DNA of 64,000 bases from positions 3,789,501-3,853,500 of the forward strand of contig NZ_HG322950.1 of assembly GCF_000689415.1 (NCBI RefSeq), written 5' to 3'. Below, in pieces: positions 16,744 to 25,551 of this stretch. The notes beneath the pieces were generated by a model, which was not told the DNA's origin, searched no databases, and saw nothing but the letters and a program-made list of their open reading frames with translations. The DNA comes from Pseudomonas knackmussii B13 (GTDB lineage Bacteria; Pseudomonadota; Gammaproteobacteria; Pseudomonadales; Pseudomonadaceae). Both the position numbers and the translations under genes were made by a program. Positions within the stretch are counted from its first letter, which is position 1; each line of letters begins with the position of its first letter.

Positions 16744-17223
16744 ATGGATACGAACAACGCACAACTCTGGACCGAAATCGCAATCTTGCAGCACCAGTAC
16801 GTGAGCGCGCTCGACAGCGGAAACCTTGAGGCGTGGCCGCAATTTTTCACAGAGGACTGTCGATACGAAATCATTCCAAAGGAGAACGTGGATGCAGGGC
16901 TGCCGGCGCCGGTCATCTACTGTCGCAATCAGAAGATGCTACGCGACCGGGTGACCTCGCTGCGCAATGCCAACATCTACGAAAGCCACACCTACCGGCA
17001 CCTGGTTTCGGGCCTGGTTCTGACGAACGTGGCACAGGACACCGTGCAAACGACGTCAAGTTATGTCGTGGTCATCACCGGCCTGACTGGCGAGTCCTCT
17101 ATCTATCAGGCGGGGGCCTACCAAGACGAAGTAGTCAAGGCGAACGGCGTTTGGCGTTATCGCGCCAAGCGTGTGATGTACGACACCTTGCGCGTACAGA
17201 CTCTGCTGGCCACTCCGATCTGA
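16744..17223 (+). CDS. Aromatic-ring-hydroxylating dioxygenase, beta subunit
   Basis: 159-residue small subunit of the NTF2-like beta family. It begins two bases after the alpha stop and is surely cotranslated. Typical features are the N-terminal amphipathic helix (residues 8-30, QHQYVSALDSGNLEAWPQFF), the central sheet with 'CRYEIIPKEN', and the C-terminal 'WRYRAKRVMYDT' strand. Beta subunits are structural in the alpha3beta3 assembly. An 88-base gap precedes the reductase gene. No damage visible. Confidence 0.88.
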   Translation: MDTNNAQLWTEIAILQHQYVSALDSGNLEAWPQFFTEDCRYEIIPKENVDAGLPAPVIYCRNQKMLRDRVTSLRNANIYESHTYRHLVSGLVLTNVAQDTVQTTSSYVVVITGLTGESSIYQAGAYQDEVVKANGVWRYRAKRVMYDTLRVQTLLATPI

Positions 17224-17311
17224 GACTTGGCGGCGATGTTGAGAATGCCGATTTCCGTATGCAACCTCTCAATGCAGGCCGCCACTCAAACGGTGAGGCA
17301 ATGACTATTTT

Positions 17312-18297
17312 GTGAGAACGATGAATACTGCCTTCCTTCCCGATCCTGCTTCATTGCGTGTTCGTGTCGTGCGCAAAGAGGCTCTAACAAAGGACATTGT
17401 CCTGATTGAGTTGGCCAGTGTGGACGGCCAGCCTCTTCCCACGTTCACCGCGGGGGCACACATCGATGTGCAACTGCCGGGCGGCCTGACGCGCCAATAT
17501 TCGCTATGCGACACCGCTGCAGAAACCTACCAGATCGCCGTTCTCAAGGAGCCGCAGGACGAGGGGGATCGGTGGCGATGCACGACCTTGTGCATGCAGG
17601 CAGCGAGCTCGTTGTCGGCACGCCAAGAAACCTCTTCGAGTTGAGTGCATCAGCCCAGAGCAGTCTCCTGCTTGCAGGAGGAATCGGAATCACGCCATTG
17701 CTTTGCATGGCGCAATCACTGGCGACTGCCCGCCGGCCGTTTTCTTTGCATTACTGCACTCGCTCTGCCGAAGCGACGGCCTTCCGCGGCGCGCTCGCGG
17801 CAGCGCCTTACGCGGCGCAGGTGCACCACCACTACGATGATGGCACGCCCGAGCAAAAGCTGGATCTGCCTGCTCTGCTGTCCTGCCCTCAGCCTGGGAT
17901 GCATCTGTACACCTGCGGGCCATCCGGCTTTATGGATGCGGTCCTCGCAGCGGCGCGGGCCTCGGGCTGGCCCGAGTCTCAGTTGCACTACGAGTTCTTC
18001 AAAGCCGAGCCTCCGCAATCAGAGAACGATGGCAGCTTTGAGGTCCAGGTGGCGAGCACCGGCGAGGTCATCCCTGTAGCCGCCGATGAGACGGTGCTAA
18101 TGGCTTTGGCCGCACACGGGATCGAACTGCCCGCCTCGTGCGAACAAGGCGTCTGCGGTACTTGCCTCACGCGTGTACTGGGTGGCGAACCCGATCACCG
18201 TGATATGTACCTCACCCCGGAGGAGCAGGCCCAGAACGACCAGTTCCTACCGTGCTGTTCCAGGTCGAAGTCCGCTCGTCTGGTGCTCGATATCTGA
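17312..18297 (+). pseudogene. Dioxygenase reductase (FMN/NAD plus plant-type [2Fe-2S]), frameshifted
   Basis: Two overlapping frames form one phthalate/vanillate-type reductase. The first (17312-17644) has the flavin domain motif RQYSLCD at about residue 60. The second carries the NAD-binding LLAGGIGITPLLCMAQSLA, the CGPSGFMDAV segment, and a C-terminal ferredoxin with CEQGVCGTC. Adding one G near 17559 turns ...KEPQDEGD into KEPQGRGGSVAMHDLV and restores about 328 residues. As written, no full reductase is made and the dioxygenase would need another electron donor. No separate ferredoxin gene is present, as expected for this one-protein reductase class. Confidence 0.82.
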
Positions 18298-18501
18298 GTT
18301 CAGGAGCAATCGCGTAGCACGTGGCCACTGCCAGGCGATTGCCTTTGATCCAGAGTGTCCTGGTGGATCGAAAACGGAGCCTCGATCCGATATCGCGCGT
18401 CTGCGTTCAGTGCACCCCCAAAAGCAGGGACTGCAACAACGAAGAGGATGGGGTCGAAAAGGTCCTCATGAGCCCACGTAAATTCTTAACCGGAGAATCG
18501 G

Positions 18502-19887
18502 ATGCGTACGATCAACCTTGCCTCCCTCACCGCGGACGCGAAATTCAACCGATTCCATCTCAGCATATTGCTGTGGTGTGCATTGATTATCGTCATGGAC
18601 GGCTACGACCTTGCCGTCGCCGGAATTGCGCTACCGAGCATCATGCAGGCGATGTCGATCGAGCCGGCGCATGCCGGTTTAATGGTGAGTTCGGCGCTCT
18701 TTGGCATGTTGTTCGGAAATCTGCTCTTCGGCACGTTGGGTGAGCGCATCGGCCGCCCCAAAGCCATTGCGATCTGCGTGTTTTTGTTCAGCGCGTTCAC
18801 GGCCGCGGCCGGCCTGACCAACGACCCCAAGACCTTTGCGCTGGCCCGCTTCGTGGCAGGCCTGGGCATCGGTGGAGTGATGCCCAATGTGATCGCGCAG
18901 ATGACGGAGTACTCGCCAAAGCGCATGCGAGCCATGTTGGTCGCGCTGATGTTCAGCGGATATTGTGTTGGTGGGGTGCTGGCGGCAGTGCTTGGAAAAT
19001 CGCTGATTGAGGTCCATGGCTGGCAGTCGGTCTTTCTCTTGGCCGCCGCGCCGATCGTGTTGATCCCGTTCATCCTCCGCAGCATGCCTGAGTCGGTGCC
19101 GTTCCTCATTCGGAGGAAGGACGCGCGCGCGTTGCAACAGCTCGCCGCGAAAATTGATCCCACGTACACACCCCATCAGGATGACACCTTTGTCGGCATC
19201 GGCGCCGAGCAAGCCGGTGCAACCGCGCCGGTCAGGCAGCTCTTCCAGGACGGTCGCACGCCGAGCACCGTACTGTTTTGGCTGTCATGCGTGATGTGCC
19301 TGTTCATGGTGTACGCGCTGAGCTCCTGGTTGACCAAGCTGATGGCTTCGGCGGGCTACAGCATCGGCTCAGCCTTGACTTTCGTGATCGTGATGAACCT
19401 GGGAGGAATTTTGGGCGCGATCGCTGGCGGCTGGCTAGCGGATCGGCTCCACATCAAGTACGTGCTCGCAAGCATGTATCTGATTGCGGCAGGCTCGTTG
19501 GCCATGCTGGGGCAGGAGGTCAGCACTAGCCTGCGTTATGTGCTGATCGGTCTTGCAGGCGGAACGACCATCGGTACGCAGATCGTAGGCTGCGCCTACG
19601 TGGGCCAGTTCTACCCGAACACGATTCGTGCAACCGGGCTGGGATGGTTCCTTGGTGTCGGGCGTGTGGGAGCCATTGTGGCGCCGATCGTGATTGGTGC
19701 GCTTGTGGGCGCCGAATTGCCTCTGGGGCTCAACTTCGTTGCCATCGGCATTCCAGGCTTGCTGGCGGCGATCTTGATCTTCTGCATTGACCATGCGAAG
19801 TCGGCATCGAATGAAAAGGAGGCGGCCAAGGAATCGTGGGCGACAGGGCGGCCTGCTGCAGGCGTGGTATTGGGCCGCGACTCTTGA
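18502..19887 (+). CDS. MFS aromatic acid:H+ symporter (AAHS family)
   Basis: 461-residue major facilitator with 12 predicted membrane helices and an N-terminal cytoplasmic segment. It has the AAHS signature after helix 1 (MDGYDLAVAGIALPSIM, Asp in helix 1) and the loop motif FGTLGERIGRPKAI between helices 2 and 3, as in PcaK and BenK. It follows the dioxygenase reductase by about 200 bases on the same strand and most likely imports the aromatic acid used by that dioxygenase. A good GGAG ribosome-binding site precedes the ATG. Intact. Confidence 0.85.
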   Translation: MRTINLASLTADAKFNRFHLSILLWCALIIVMDGYDLAVAGIALPSIMQAMSIEPAHAGLMVSSALFGMLFGNLLFGTLGERIGRPKAIAICVFLFSAFTAAAGLTNDPKTFALARFVAGLGIGGVMPNVIAQMTEYSPKRMRAMLVALMFSGYCVGGVLAAVLGKSLIEVHGWQSVFLLAAAPIVLIPFILRSMPESVPFLIRRKDARALQQLAAKIDPTYTPHQDDTFVGIGAEQAGATAPVRQLFQDGRTPSTVLFWLSCVMCLFMVYALSSWLTKLMASAGYSIGSALTFVIVMNLGGILGAIAGGWLADRLHIKYVLASMYLIAAGSLAMLGQEVSTSLRYVLIGLAGGTTIGTQIVGCAYVGQFYPNTIRATGLGWFLGVGRVGAIVAPIVIGALVGAELPLGLNFVAIGIPGLLAAILIFCIDHAKSASNEKEAAKESWATGRPAAGVVLGRDS

Positions 19888-19917
19888 TCGCTGTGATCTA
19901 ACGACTCTTCATAGAAC

Positions 19918-20292
19918 ATGCCCCACCACAGCTCCGAAAGAACTCGCCATGAATGCCAATCAGCCAGCATCGCCGGAAGGCCGCCTAGTATTGCTTCTTT
20001 CTTCATCGTCATTGCAACCGATCATCCTGGCATGTCTGAAGTGCGTGCGCGGGTACGGCCGTCGCATCGCATTTGGCTGCGCGAGCATCCGGGCCACGCG
20101 ATCAATGTTGTCCATGGGGGGCCGTTGCTGGACACGCAAGGCGCCATGGATGGCACGCTTCTCGTTGTGCAGGCGGCGCATATCGACGACGTGCACGCCT
20201 TCGTGGCCCACGACCCCTACGTACAGGCAGGTCTGTTTGCCGAGCTGTCGGTTCGCACATGGGAATGGACCTTGGGGCGGGGAACCTCATAA
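19918..20292 (+). CDS. YciI-like protein
   Basis: The core from about residue 30 (SFFIVIATDHPGMSEVRARV) to the end (LSVRTWEWTLG) is a YciI-like ferredoxin-fold domain with the conserved His (RPSHRIWL) and the GTLLVVQA strand. Such proteins are frequent in aromatic degradation clusters and some are dehydrochlorinases or muconolactone-isomerase-like. The start is uncertain. The ATG at 19918 is in frame, but a better ribosome-binding site precedes an ATG at 19949 whose frame (MNANQPASPEGRL) would join the domain if one base were changed near 19990. A small frameshift is therefore possible. Confidence 0.62.
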   Translation: MPHHSSERTRHECQSASIAGRPPSIASFFIVIATDHPGMSEVRARVRPSHRIWLREHPGHAINVVHGGPLLDTQGAMDGTLLVVQAAHIDDVHAFVAHDPYVQAGLFAELSVRTWEWTLGRGTS

Positions 20293-20499
20293 ATCCTGGG
20301 TACAGGCCTCCTACCCGCCGCTCAAGGAACGGACATCCGGACGCGGAGGCGAAAAACCTTACCGGGAGGAATTGCAGTCGGTCTTGGCCGTCTGGTTGAT
20401 CAGTTCGTTGCAATAGCCGCCCACGACGGGATTTAACGCACTCCTAGCGTCTAGGTAAACACGCGTTGCGGCACCCGTTGGCGTCGAAGTCCTGGCTCG

Positions 20500-22473
20500 T
20501 CAGCACGGCGCTTCTTCGAGCGCATTCACGTGGCGTTGCAACTGGCGAACGAACTCGGAGAACTGGGGTGTCTCGTCTGTACTGGAGCGCTCGAACTCCT
20601 TATAGGGCGTGACGGCTTGCAATACTTTGCCCACGTTGGTCGGTGTGACGACATCGATGGCTGCACGGTTTCCGAGGTTGGAATGGGGCTTGGTCAACAG
20701 ACGATACAGCGCCCAAGAATCTACATGCGGGCATTGGTTCATGAGCGCTTGGGCCAGCCGGCGCTTGAGCGGCACCAGTTGCCAGTCGGGAACGCGCTGC
20801 CCCCGGTTGCCCAAGCTGATGGACAGTAGCTTGCCTGCCTTCAGCTCGCGGTTGATCTGGTCTTTGGACTTCCCAGCCAGCTTCCCGAACAGCGCGACCG
20901 GCAGATTGTTCGGCGACTCGTACATGGCCAGCATTTCCTCACGCTCGCGCTGGATGGCAGAGACCTCCGACTCAGGAGCATGCGCCGGAGGCGGCGGCAC
21001 CTGCGACAGGCGCTGGAACGTGATTCCGCCGCTGTTGGGGGTCACGACGATGGGCGTGGCCGCCACGGGCGGTGAGCCGGAGACACCGGGCTCGGCGACC
21101 GTCGGGGCCACGTCCACCGCTTCCTCCACTTCCGCCATCGCTGGCACCCCGTCGATACGGATGGTCAGGTGCGCGCTCGCAGCTTGCACTTCGCCCTGTT
21201 CGAGCAGGTCCAGGCGATCGGCCCAGTCCTGCATCATGCGGCGACGCGGCTCCACGTACTTGGCGTGGTTGTAGGCCGAACTCACCTTGTTGGGGTCGGA
21301 GTGCGAAAGCTGCGCGTCCACCCAAATCTTCGGGTAGCCGATCTCGTTGAGTGCCGTCGAGATGGTGCCGCGGATGCCGTGCCCGGTCAGGCGCCCCTCG
21401 TAGCCCATGAGCTGCACGGCCTTGTTGAGGGTGTTCTCGCTGATGCGTTTCTTGAGTTCGCTGCGGTGCGACAGCAGGTACTTCTGCGCCGGCCGCATCA
21501 CGCCCAGGAGATAGCGCACGATCTCGATGGCCTGCAGGGACAGGGGCACGATGTAGGGCGGCACGTCCTGCGGCCGCTTGCCGGCCTTGCGCATTTCGTC
21601 CTGGAGTTGCTTGACGACCTCCGGCGGGATGATCCAAAAGCCCCGGTCGAGGTCGAACTGCTCGGGTTCGGCCAACCGCAGCTCGCCCGTGCGCACCCCC
21701 GTCAGGAACAGTAGCCGCACGCCAAGCTGGGTCTGCCAGCCCCGGGGGTTGTAGCGTCGCAGCTTCTGAAGGAACTCGGGCAGTTCGGGCAGGTGCAGAT
21801 AGGGGTTGTGGGCCACCGGGGGCTTGGGCTCGGCCACCACGTCCAGGTCCGCAGCCGGGTTGACTTCCAGCCCCTCGGCGATGACCAAGGCATAGCGGAA
21901 CATCTGGTTGAACCAGGTGCGGACCTTCTCGGCCGTGGTGAACGCCTTGCGCTTCTCGATCGCCGCCAGGACGCCCAGGAGCTGGGGCCGGCGAATGTCA
22001 TAGATGGACATCTTCCCTAGGGTGGGCAGCACGTCCTTGTTGAAGATGCGCAGGATCTGCGAAAGCGTACTCTGGCGGCCTTCCTTGAGTTCCTTGCGGC
22101 GATGCTCGACCCAGGCATCGAAGACGTTCTTGAAGGTGTATTCGCCGGCCAGCTTGGCCGCGTGCCGACGCTGATCGCGTTCGATTTGGGGATCGATCCC
22201 CCTGGCGATCAGGGCCTGGGCCTTGTCCCGCTCGGCGCGGGCCTCGCGCAGGCTGAGGGCAGGATAGCCGCCCAGGGCCATGCGCTTTTGCTTGCCCAGC
22301 CAGGAGTAGCGGAACATCCAAGACTTGCCGCCTGCGGCAGAGACCATCAGGCTCAGGCAGTCGTTGTCGTAGAGGGTGTAGCGTTTGCCGGTGGTCTTGG
22401 CCTGCCGGACGATCAGATCAGAGAGTGCCATTTCGAGGCTCCTAAGTAATGACTTAGGCCCTATGCTCGTCAT
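20500..22473 (-). CDS. intB13: ICEclc-type site-specific tyrosine recombinase (integrase)
   Basis: 657-residue P4/IntB13-type integrase that recombines the element at the 3' end of tRNA-Gly. An N-terminal DUF4102 arm-binding domain (about residues 15-110) is followed by a core-binding domain and the catalytic domain with Arg261 (TGVRTGEL), His365 and Arg368 (GHGIRGT), His391 (LSHSDPNK) and Tyr401. A C-terminal extension of about 240 residues is unusual for P4 integrases but equals the length of IntB13. The ATG at 22473 is about 185 bases inside the att site. In ICEclc the gene is weakly expressed when integrated and strongly after circularisation brings a promoter from the other end. Confidence 0.92.
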   Translation of the reverse strand: MTSIGPKSLLRSLEMALSDLIVRQAKTTGKRYTLYDNDCLSLMVSAAGGKSWMFRYSWLGKQKRMALGGYPALSLREARAERDKAQALIARGIDPQIERDQRRHAAKLAGEYTFKNVFDAWVEHRRKELKEGRQSTLSQILRIFNKDVLPTLGKMSIYDIRRPQLLGVLAAIEKRKAFTTAEKVRTWFNQMFRYALVIAEGLEVNPAADLDVVAEPKPPVAHNPYLHLPELPEFLQKLRRYNPRGWQTQLGVRLLFLTGVRTGELRLAEPEQFDLDRGFWIIPPEVVKQLQDEMRKAGKRPQDVPPYIVPLSLQAIEIVRYLLGVMRPAQKYLLSHRSELKKRISENTLNKAVQLMGYEGRLTGHGIRGTISTALNEIGYPKIWVDAQLSHSDPNKVSSAYNHAKYVEPRRRMMQDWADRLDLLEQGEVQAASAHLTIRIDGVPAMAEVEEAVDVAPTVAEPGVSGSPPVAATPIVVTPNSGGITFQRLSQVPPPPAHAPESEVSAIQREREEMLAMYESPNNLPVALFGKLAGKSKDQINRELKAGKLLSISLGNRGQRVPDWQLVPLKRRLAQALMNQCPHVDSWALYRLLTKPHSNLGNRAAIDVVTPTNVGKVLQAVTPYKEFERSSTDETPQFSEFVRQLQRHVNALEEAPC

Positions 22474-22588
22474 GGTTCCCGCTCAGCCCCAGCAACTATC
22501 CGGAAGCCGCCTCACCCGTATTCCTGTGCCTAGATTGGCGCCTAAAAAAGGCTGGCTGTGGGTGGATTTCCGTGGCGCTCGCTGGAAT

Positions 22589-22615
22589 GAAAAAAGGGGC
22601 CGAAGCCCCTCTTTT
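22589..22615 (-). terminator. Rho-independent terminator for the tRNA transcript, inside the ICE end
   Basis: Read on the minus strand this is GGGGC-TTCG-GCCCC followed by six T, a strong terminator with a UUCG tetraloop. It lies between the att site and the integrase gene, on the ICE side, so it ends tRNA-Glu/tRNA-Gly transcription before it can enter intB13. Confidence 0.75.
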
Positions 22616-22657
22616 CAACGACTTACAGACGTCAGTAGAAGTCTGTAGATCATAACT

Positions 22658-22733
<76 letters not shown>

Positions 22734-22735
22734 AA

Positions 22736-22811
22736 TGGCGTCCCCTAGGGGACTCGAACCCCTGTTACCGCCGTGAAAGGGCGGTGTCCTAGGCCACTAG
22801 ACGAAGGGGAC
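22736..22811 (-). tRNA. tRNA-Glu (anticodon TTC)
   Basis: 76 bases including CCA. The acceptor stem is GTCCCCT/AGGGGAC, anticodon loop CTTTCAC with TTC, and the T-arm GGGGTTCGAGTCCCC. Transcribed first, then tRNA-Gly. The promoter should be within the AT-rich stretch at about 22860-22960. Confidence 0.95.
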
Positions 22812-23028
22812 GCGGCCCGGAACTTACAACAGCTTTTCCGGCTTCTTCGCTCTGCCTTGCGGCTTTCGCGTCGAAGTGGCGCGCATTCTATGGATGCTTT
22901 CAGGGGGCGTCAACCCTTATGGAAAATATTTTTTAAATCAAAGACTTCAGGGCATTTTGTGATCCCCTGCTATGAGCGCTGGCGGCAAGCCATTACACTC
23001 GAAGAAAACCCTTAAGGGAGATCCACAG

Positions 23029-23802
23029 GTGTCGCCACTCGTCATTACCGCATTGGTTGTCGTCGGCATCGCCCTCCTGGTGGCCATCGTCTTCATCAAT
23101 CAACAGATGGAGAGCCGCAAACTGGAGAAGGCCCGGCAGAAAGCGGATTTGCTCGATCGCTACAGACGCTGCTCGGAAATCTCCGAGACCCTGCCCGGTC
23201 AATTCATCTCCCCCGCCCTCAAACTTCTCCTTTCGCGCTTCGAGCTCAGTCTCGGCGAGCGCCTGCTCGCACTGGACAAGTCCAATGCCCAGATCGGCGA
23301 GCGCGTCACCGAACTGCGCCGCCTGGTCGGCCAGGGTGAAGCCATCCAGGTACGCAATGCGCCGCAGATCATCCTGACCGAAGCCAAGGCCAAGGACGTG
23401 CGCTTCCTCTTCGAAGCGCTGCACGCACAGATCACCCGTTTCGCCCAGGAAGGCCAGCTGCCGCGCAACGACGCCCAGCGCTGGGTCAAGGAAATCCGTC
23501 ACCTGCTGACCCTGCTGCACATCGAGTTCTTCGGCAACCTCGGCCAGCAGGCCCTGCAACAAGGGCAGCCACGCCAGGCGCGGCTGGCCTTCGAGCGCGG
23601 CGTGCAATACCTGCAGAAGCAACCGGAGCTCGGCCGCTATCAGGCGCAACTGCAACAGATGGAGCAGCAGCTCAACCGCGCCAACGCCCTGGTCCTGGAA
23701 AGCAGCGCACCGGTGGAACAGGAGCCCAACGAGCTGACCGACGGCCTGAAAGCCCTCGACGAAGACGATATCTGGCGCAAGAAGAACCTCTACGACGACT
23801 GA
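23029..23802 (+). CDS. Membrane-anchored coiled-coil protein of unknown function
   Basis: 257 residues from the GTG at 23029, which has the ribosome-binding sequence AAGGGAG; an in-frame ATG at 22972 lacks one. A single N-terminal helix (residues 3-22, LVITALVVVGIALLVAIVF) anchors a cytoplasmic region rich in Gln, Glu, Arg and Leu that is mostly alpha-helical and TPR-like near residues 160-230 (NLGQQALQQGQPRQARLAFE). It occupies the place of PA2820 in P. aeruginosa. I do not recognise a function. The GST gene follows 40 bases later and may be cotranscribed. Confidence 0.75.
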   Translation: MSPLVITALVVVGIALLVAIVFINQQMESRKLEKARQKADLLDRYRRCSEISETLPGQFISPALKLLLSRFELSLGERLLALDKSNAQIGERVTELRRLVGQGEAIQVRNAPQIILTEAKAKDVRFLFEALHAQITRFAQEGQLPRNDAQRWVKEIRHLLTLLHIEFFGNLGQQALQQGQPRQARLAFERGVQYLQKQPELGRYQAQLQQMEQQLNRANALVLESSAPVEQEPNELTDGLKALDEDDIWRKKNLYDD

Positions 23803-23842
23803 CAGTCGCTTCGCCAGCCAGCCCCTGCAACCAGGAGACAGC

Positions 23843-24520
23843 ATGAGCCTGATCCTTTATGGCGCTCCCCTTTCACCCTTCGTCCGCAAGGTCCGCGTGT
23901 TCCTTGCCGAGAAAGGCCTGGACCACCAGCTGGAGAACGTCGATCCGTTCAACCAGCCGGACTGGTACGCCGAGCTGAACCCGCTGCGGCGCATCCCGGC
24001 GCTGCGCGATGGCGACATGACCCTCGCCGACTCCAGCGTCATCTGCCATTACCTGGAAGAGCGCAACCCCGAGCTCGCTGCCCTGTGCGGCAATGGCGCC
24101 CTGTCCCGCGCACGGGTCAGCTGGCTGGAAAAGTACGCCGACTATGAAGTAGCACCACTGGCCACCTTCACCGTGTTCCGCAACCGCCTGCTCAAGCCCC
24201 TGCTGGGCAAGCTGTGTGACGAGGCGGCAGTAAAAGGCGCTATGCAGGAGAAGCTGCCGGGGCACTTCGACTATCTGGAACGCACCCTGGGCGATGCCGA
24301 CTACTTCGTCGACAACCAATTCAGCCTGGCCGACATCGCCATCGCCTGCCAACTGGTGAACATGCGCCACGGCGGAGAGAGCCTCGACAGCCAGCGCTGG
24401 CCGCGTCTGGCAGCGCACCTGGAACGCGTGCTGCAGCGCCCTGCCCTGCAACCCATCCTCGATGGCGAGCGCAAGATCATCGAGAAAATCCGCGCCAGAA
24501 TCGCGCAAACCCCGGCCTGA
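23843..24520 (+). CDS. Glutathione S-transferase family protein
   Basis: 225 residues with a thioredoxin-like N-terminal domain (residues 1-80: LILYGAPLSPFVRKVRVFLA, then the cis-Pro region RRIPALRDGDMTLADSSVI with the glutathione-binding D-S) and an all-helical C-terminal domain. Ser11 or Tyr5 could be the catalytic residue. GSTs of this type detoxify electrophiles or repair oxidised proteins; the substrate is unknown. It corresponds by position to PA2821. Its terminator just downstream has been split by an IS-derived element. Confidence 0.85.
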   Translation: MSLILYGAPLSPFVRKVRVFLAEKGLDHQLENVDPFNQPDWYAELNPLRRIPALRDGDMTLADSSVICHYLEERNPELAALCGNGALSRARVSWLEKYADYEVAPLATFTVFRNRLLKPLLGKLCDEAAVKGAMQEKLPGHFDYLERTLGDADYFVDNQFSLADIAIACQLVNMRHGGESLDSQRWPRLAAHLERVLQRPALQPILDGERKIIEKIRARIAQTPA

Positions 24521-24579
24521 ACGAAAAAGCCCCGCCTCGCAGACTGTGTGAAAACCTAGCTGTCTGAGCACAAGCCAAA

Positions 24580-24613
24580 GACAATGCCCGTATCGATCGA
24601 TACGGGCATTGTC
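24580..24613. repeat. 34-bp perfect palindrome upstream of the transposase remnant
   Basis: A perfect palindrome with 17-base arms, centred on ATCGAT at 24594-24599, ending just before the transposase ATG at 24618. It could form a cruciform or an RNA hairpin over the ribosome-binding region. That would limit transposase translation when external transcripts read in, a known strategy in several IS families. Confidence 0.7.
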
Positions 24614-24617
24614 GTTC

Positions 24618-24961
24618 ATGGGCAATATCCGCGGTGAAGGGCGTGATCAGGGCAGCTTGTTTCCAGTGTCGCTGGATGAGTGGGCTCCCGAAGAACATCT
24701 GGTCCGCGTGATCGAGGCCTACGTGGCCCGGCTGGATTTGCAGCGGCTGGGCTTCACGGCGCAAGCACCTGAGCCTGGCGCCGATCCATCGTCGAGCACC
24801 CTTTCGGCAACTTGAAACAGTGGATATTCGGCAACGGCCGCTTCCTGCTCCGACAGCTAGTGGGAGCCAGGACAGAGATGGCCCTGGCCGTGCAGGCCTA
24901 CAACCTCAAGCGTGCGATTCAGGTACTCGGTGCGCGTCGCCTGATCGAGTTGATGGGCTGA
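24618..24961 (+). pseudogene. IS1182-family transposase, internally deleted
   Basis: The N-terminus MGNIRGEGRDQGSLFPVSLD and LVRVIEAYVARLDL is typical of IS1182 transposases. After a junction near 24780 the sequence continues, in another frame, with the C-terminal EHPFGNLKQWIFGNGRF and YNLKRAIQVLGARRLIELMG to a TGA at 24959. The catalytic DDE core is absent, so the product is inactive. Confidence 0.8.
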
Positions 24962-25068
24962 GCCCTCAGAAAAGCAAACGCCCCGAACCAGTCGGGGCGC
25001 TTGCTTAGCCTTGCTCACAGCGTGTTTTCACACAGTCTGAGATGCGGGGCTTTTTCTTGGAGGGCGAA

Positions 25069-25551
25069 TCAGCAGTCGGTCAAGCGCAGGAAGATCGCCG
25101 TCAGACGCTCGATTCCGACTTGGTCCTCAGCGCTGAAGCGACCGACGCTCGGGCTGTCCAGATCGAGCACACCGATCAGCCGACCGTCCTTGAGCAACGG
25201 CACCACCAGCTCGCTGTTCGAAGCGCTGTCGCAAGCGATGTGTCCGGGGAACGCGTGCACGTCTTCGACCCGCAGGGTCTCGCGAGTACGCGCGGCGGCA
25301 CCGCAAACGCCCTTGCTGAAGGGAATGCGCACGCAGGCCACCTTGCCCTGGAACGGGCCAAGCACCAGCTCTTCGTTGCGATTGAGGTAGAAGCCGGCCC
25401 AGTTGAGGTCGCCCAGCTCGTGGAACAGGAAGGCCGAGAACTGCGCGGCGTTGGCGATGAAGTCGCGCTCGTCGGCGAACAGCGACTCCACCTGGGCAGC
25501 GAGCATTTCGTAGCCGGCCAGGCCGGCGCCAGTCTGTTGCAGATCGATCAT
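25069..25551 (-). CDS. msrC: Free methionine-(R)-sulfoxide reductase (GAF type)
   Basis: 160-residue single GAF-domain protein of the fRMsr/YebR family, which reduces free Met-R-sulfoxide with thioredoxin. The conserved cysteines are visible in VACVRI, GVCG and HIACDSASNSELVVP, with the substrate-binding Glu/Asp in LDLDSP. The ATG at 25551 overlaps the stop of the DUF815 ATPase gene (ATGA), so both are translated from one message. It corresponds to PA2822. Together with msrB and the peroxidase nearby it adds to an oxidative-damage repair neighbourhood. Confidence 0.88.
   Translation of the reverse strand: MIDLQQTGAGLAGYEMLAAQVESLFADERDFIANAAQFSAFLFHELGDLNWAGFYLNRNEELVLGPFQGKVACVRIPFSKGVCGAAARTRETLRVEDVHAFPGHIACDSASNSELVVPLLKDGRLIGVLDLDSPSVGRFSAEDQVGIERLTAIFLRLTDC

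Larger units (their letters stand above)
24540..25039 (+). mobile_element. Deleted IS1182-family element (MITE-like)
   Basis: A 500-bp element with 16-bp perfect terminal inverted repeats, CAGACTGTGTGAAAAC at 24540-24555 and its complement at 25024-25039. Inside are the first ~50 and last ~60 codons of an IS1182-type transposase, with the middle (about 1 kb) missing. A small hairpin CCCCG...CGGGG at about 24975-24998 lies near the right end. With both ends intact, a full-length relative elsewhere in the genome could mobilise it. Confidence 0.82.
24523..25056. terminator. Terminator hairpin split by an insertion
   Basis: GAAAAAGCCCCGC at 24523-24535 and its complement GCGGGGCTTTTTC at 25044-25056 are the two arms of one rho-independent terminator for the convergent GST and msrC genes. 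The 500-bp IS-derived element sits between them, leaving only four bases (ctcg and agat) of loop on each side. The arms could still pair around the element on one strand, but as a terminator the hairpin is disrupted. Confidence 0.75.

Noticed and set aside
15731..16783. 350-codon minus-strand open frame
   Set aside because: Complement of the dioxygenase alpha gene, whose Rieske and iron motifs prove the plus strand is coding.
20609..21274. 221-codon plus-strand frame in the integrase region
   Set aside because: Complement of the integrase C-terminal extension; no start signal and no recognisable motif.
23029..23802. Antisense 283-codon frame over the membrane-anchored protein
   Set aside because: The plus-strand frame has a ribosome-binding site, a clear N-terminal membrane helix and Pseudomonas synteny; the minus frame has none.
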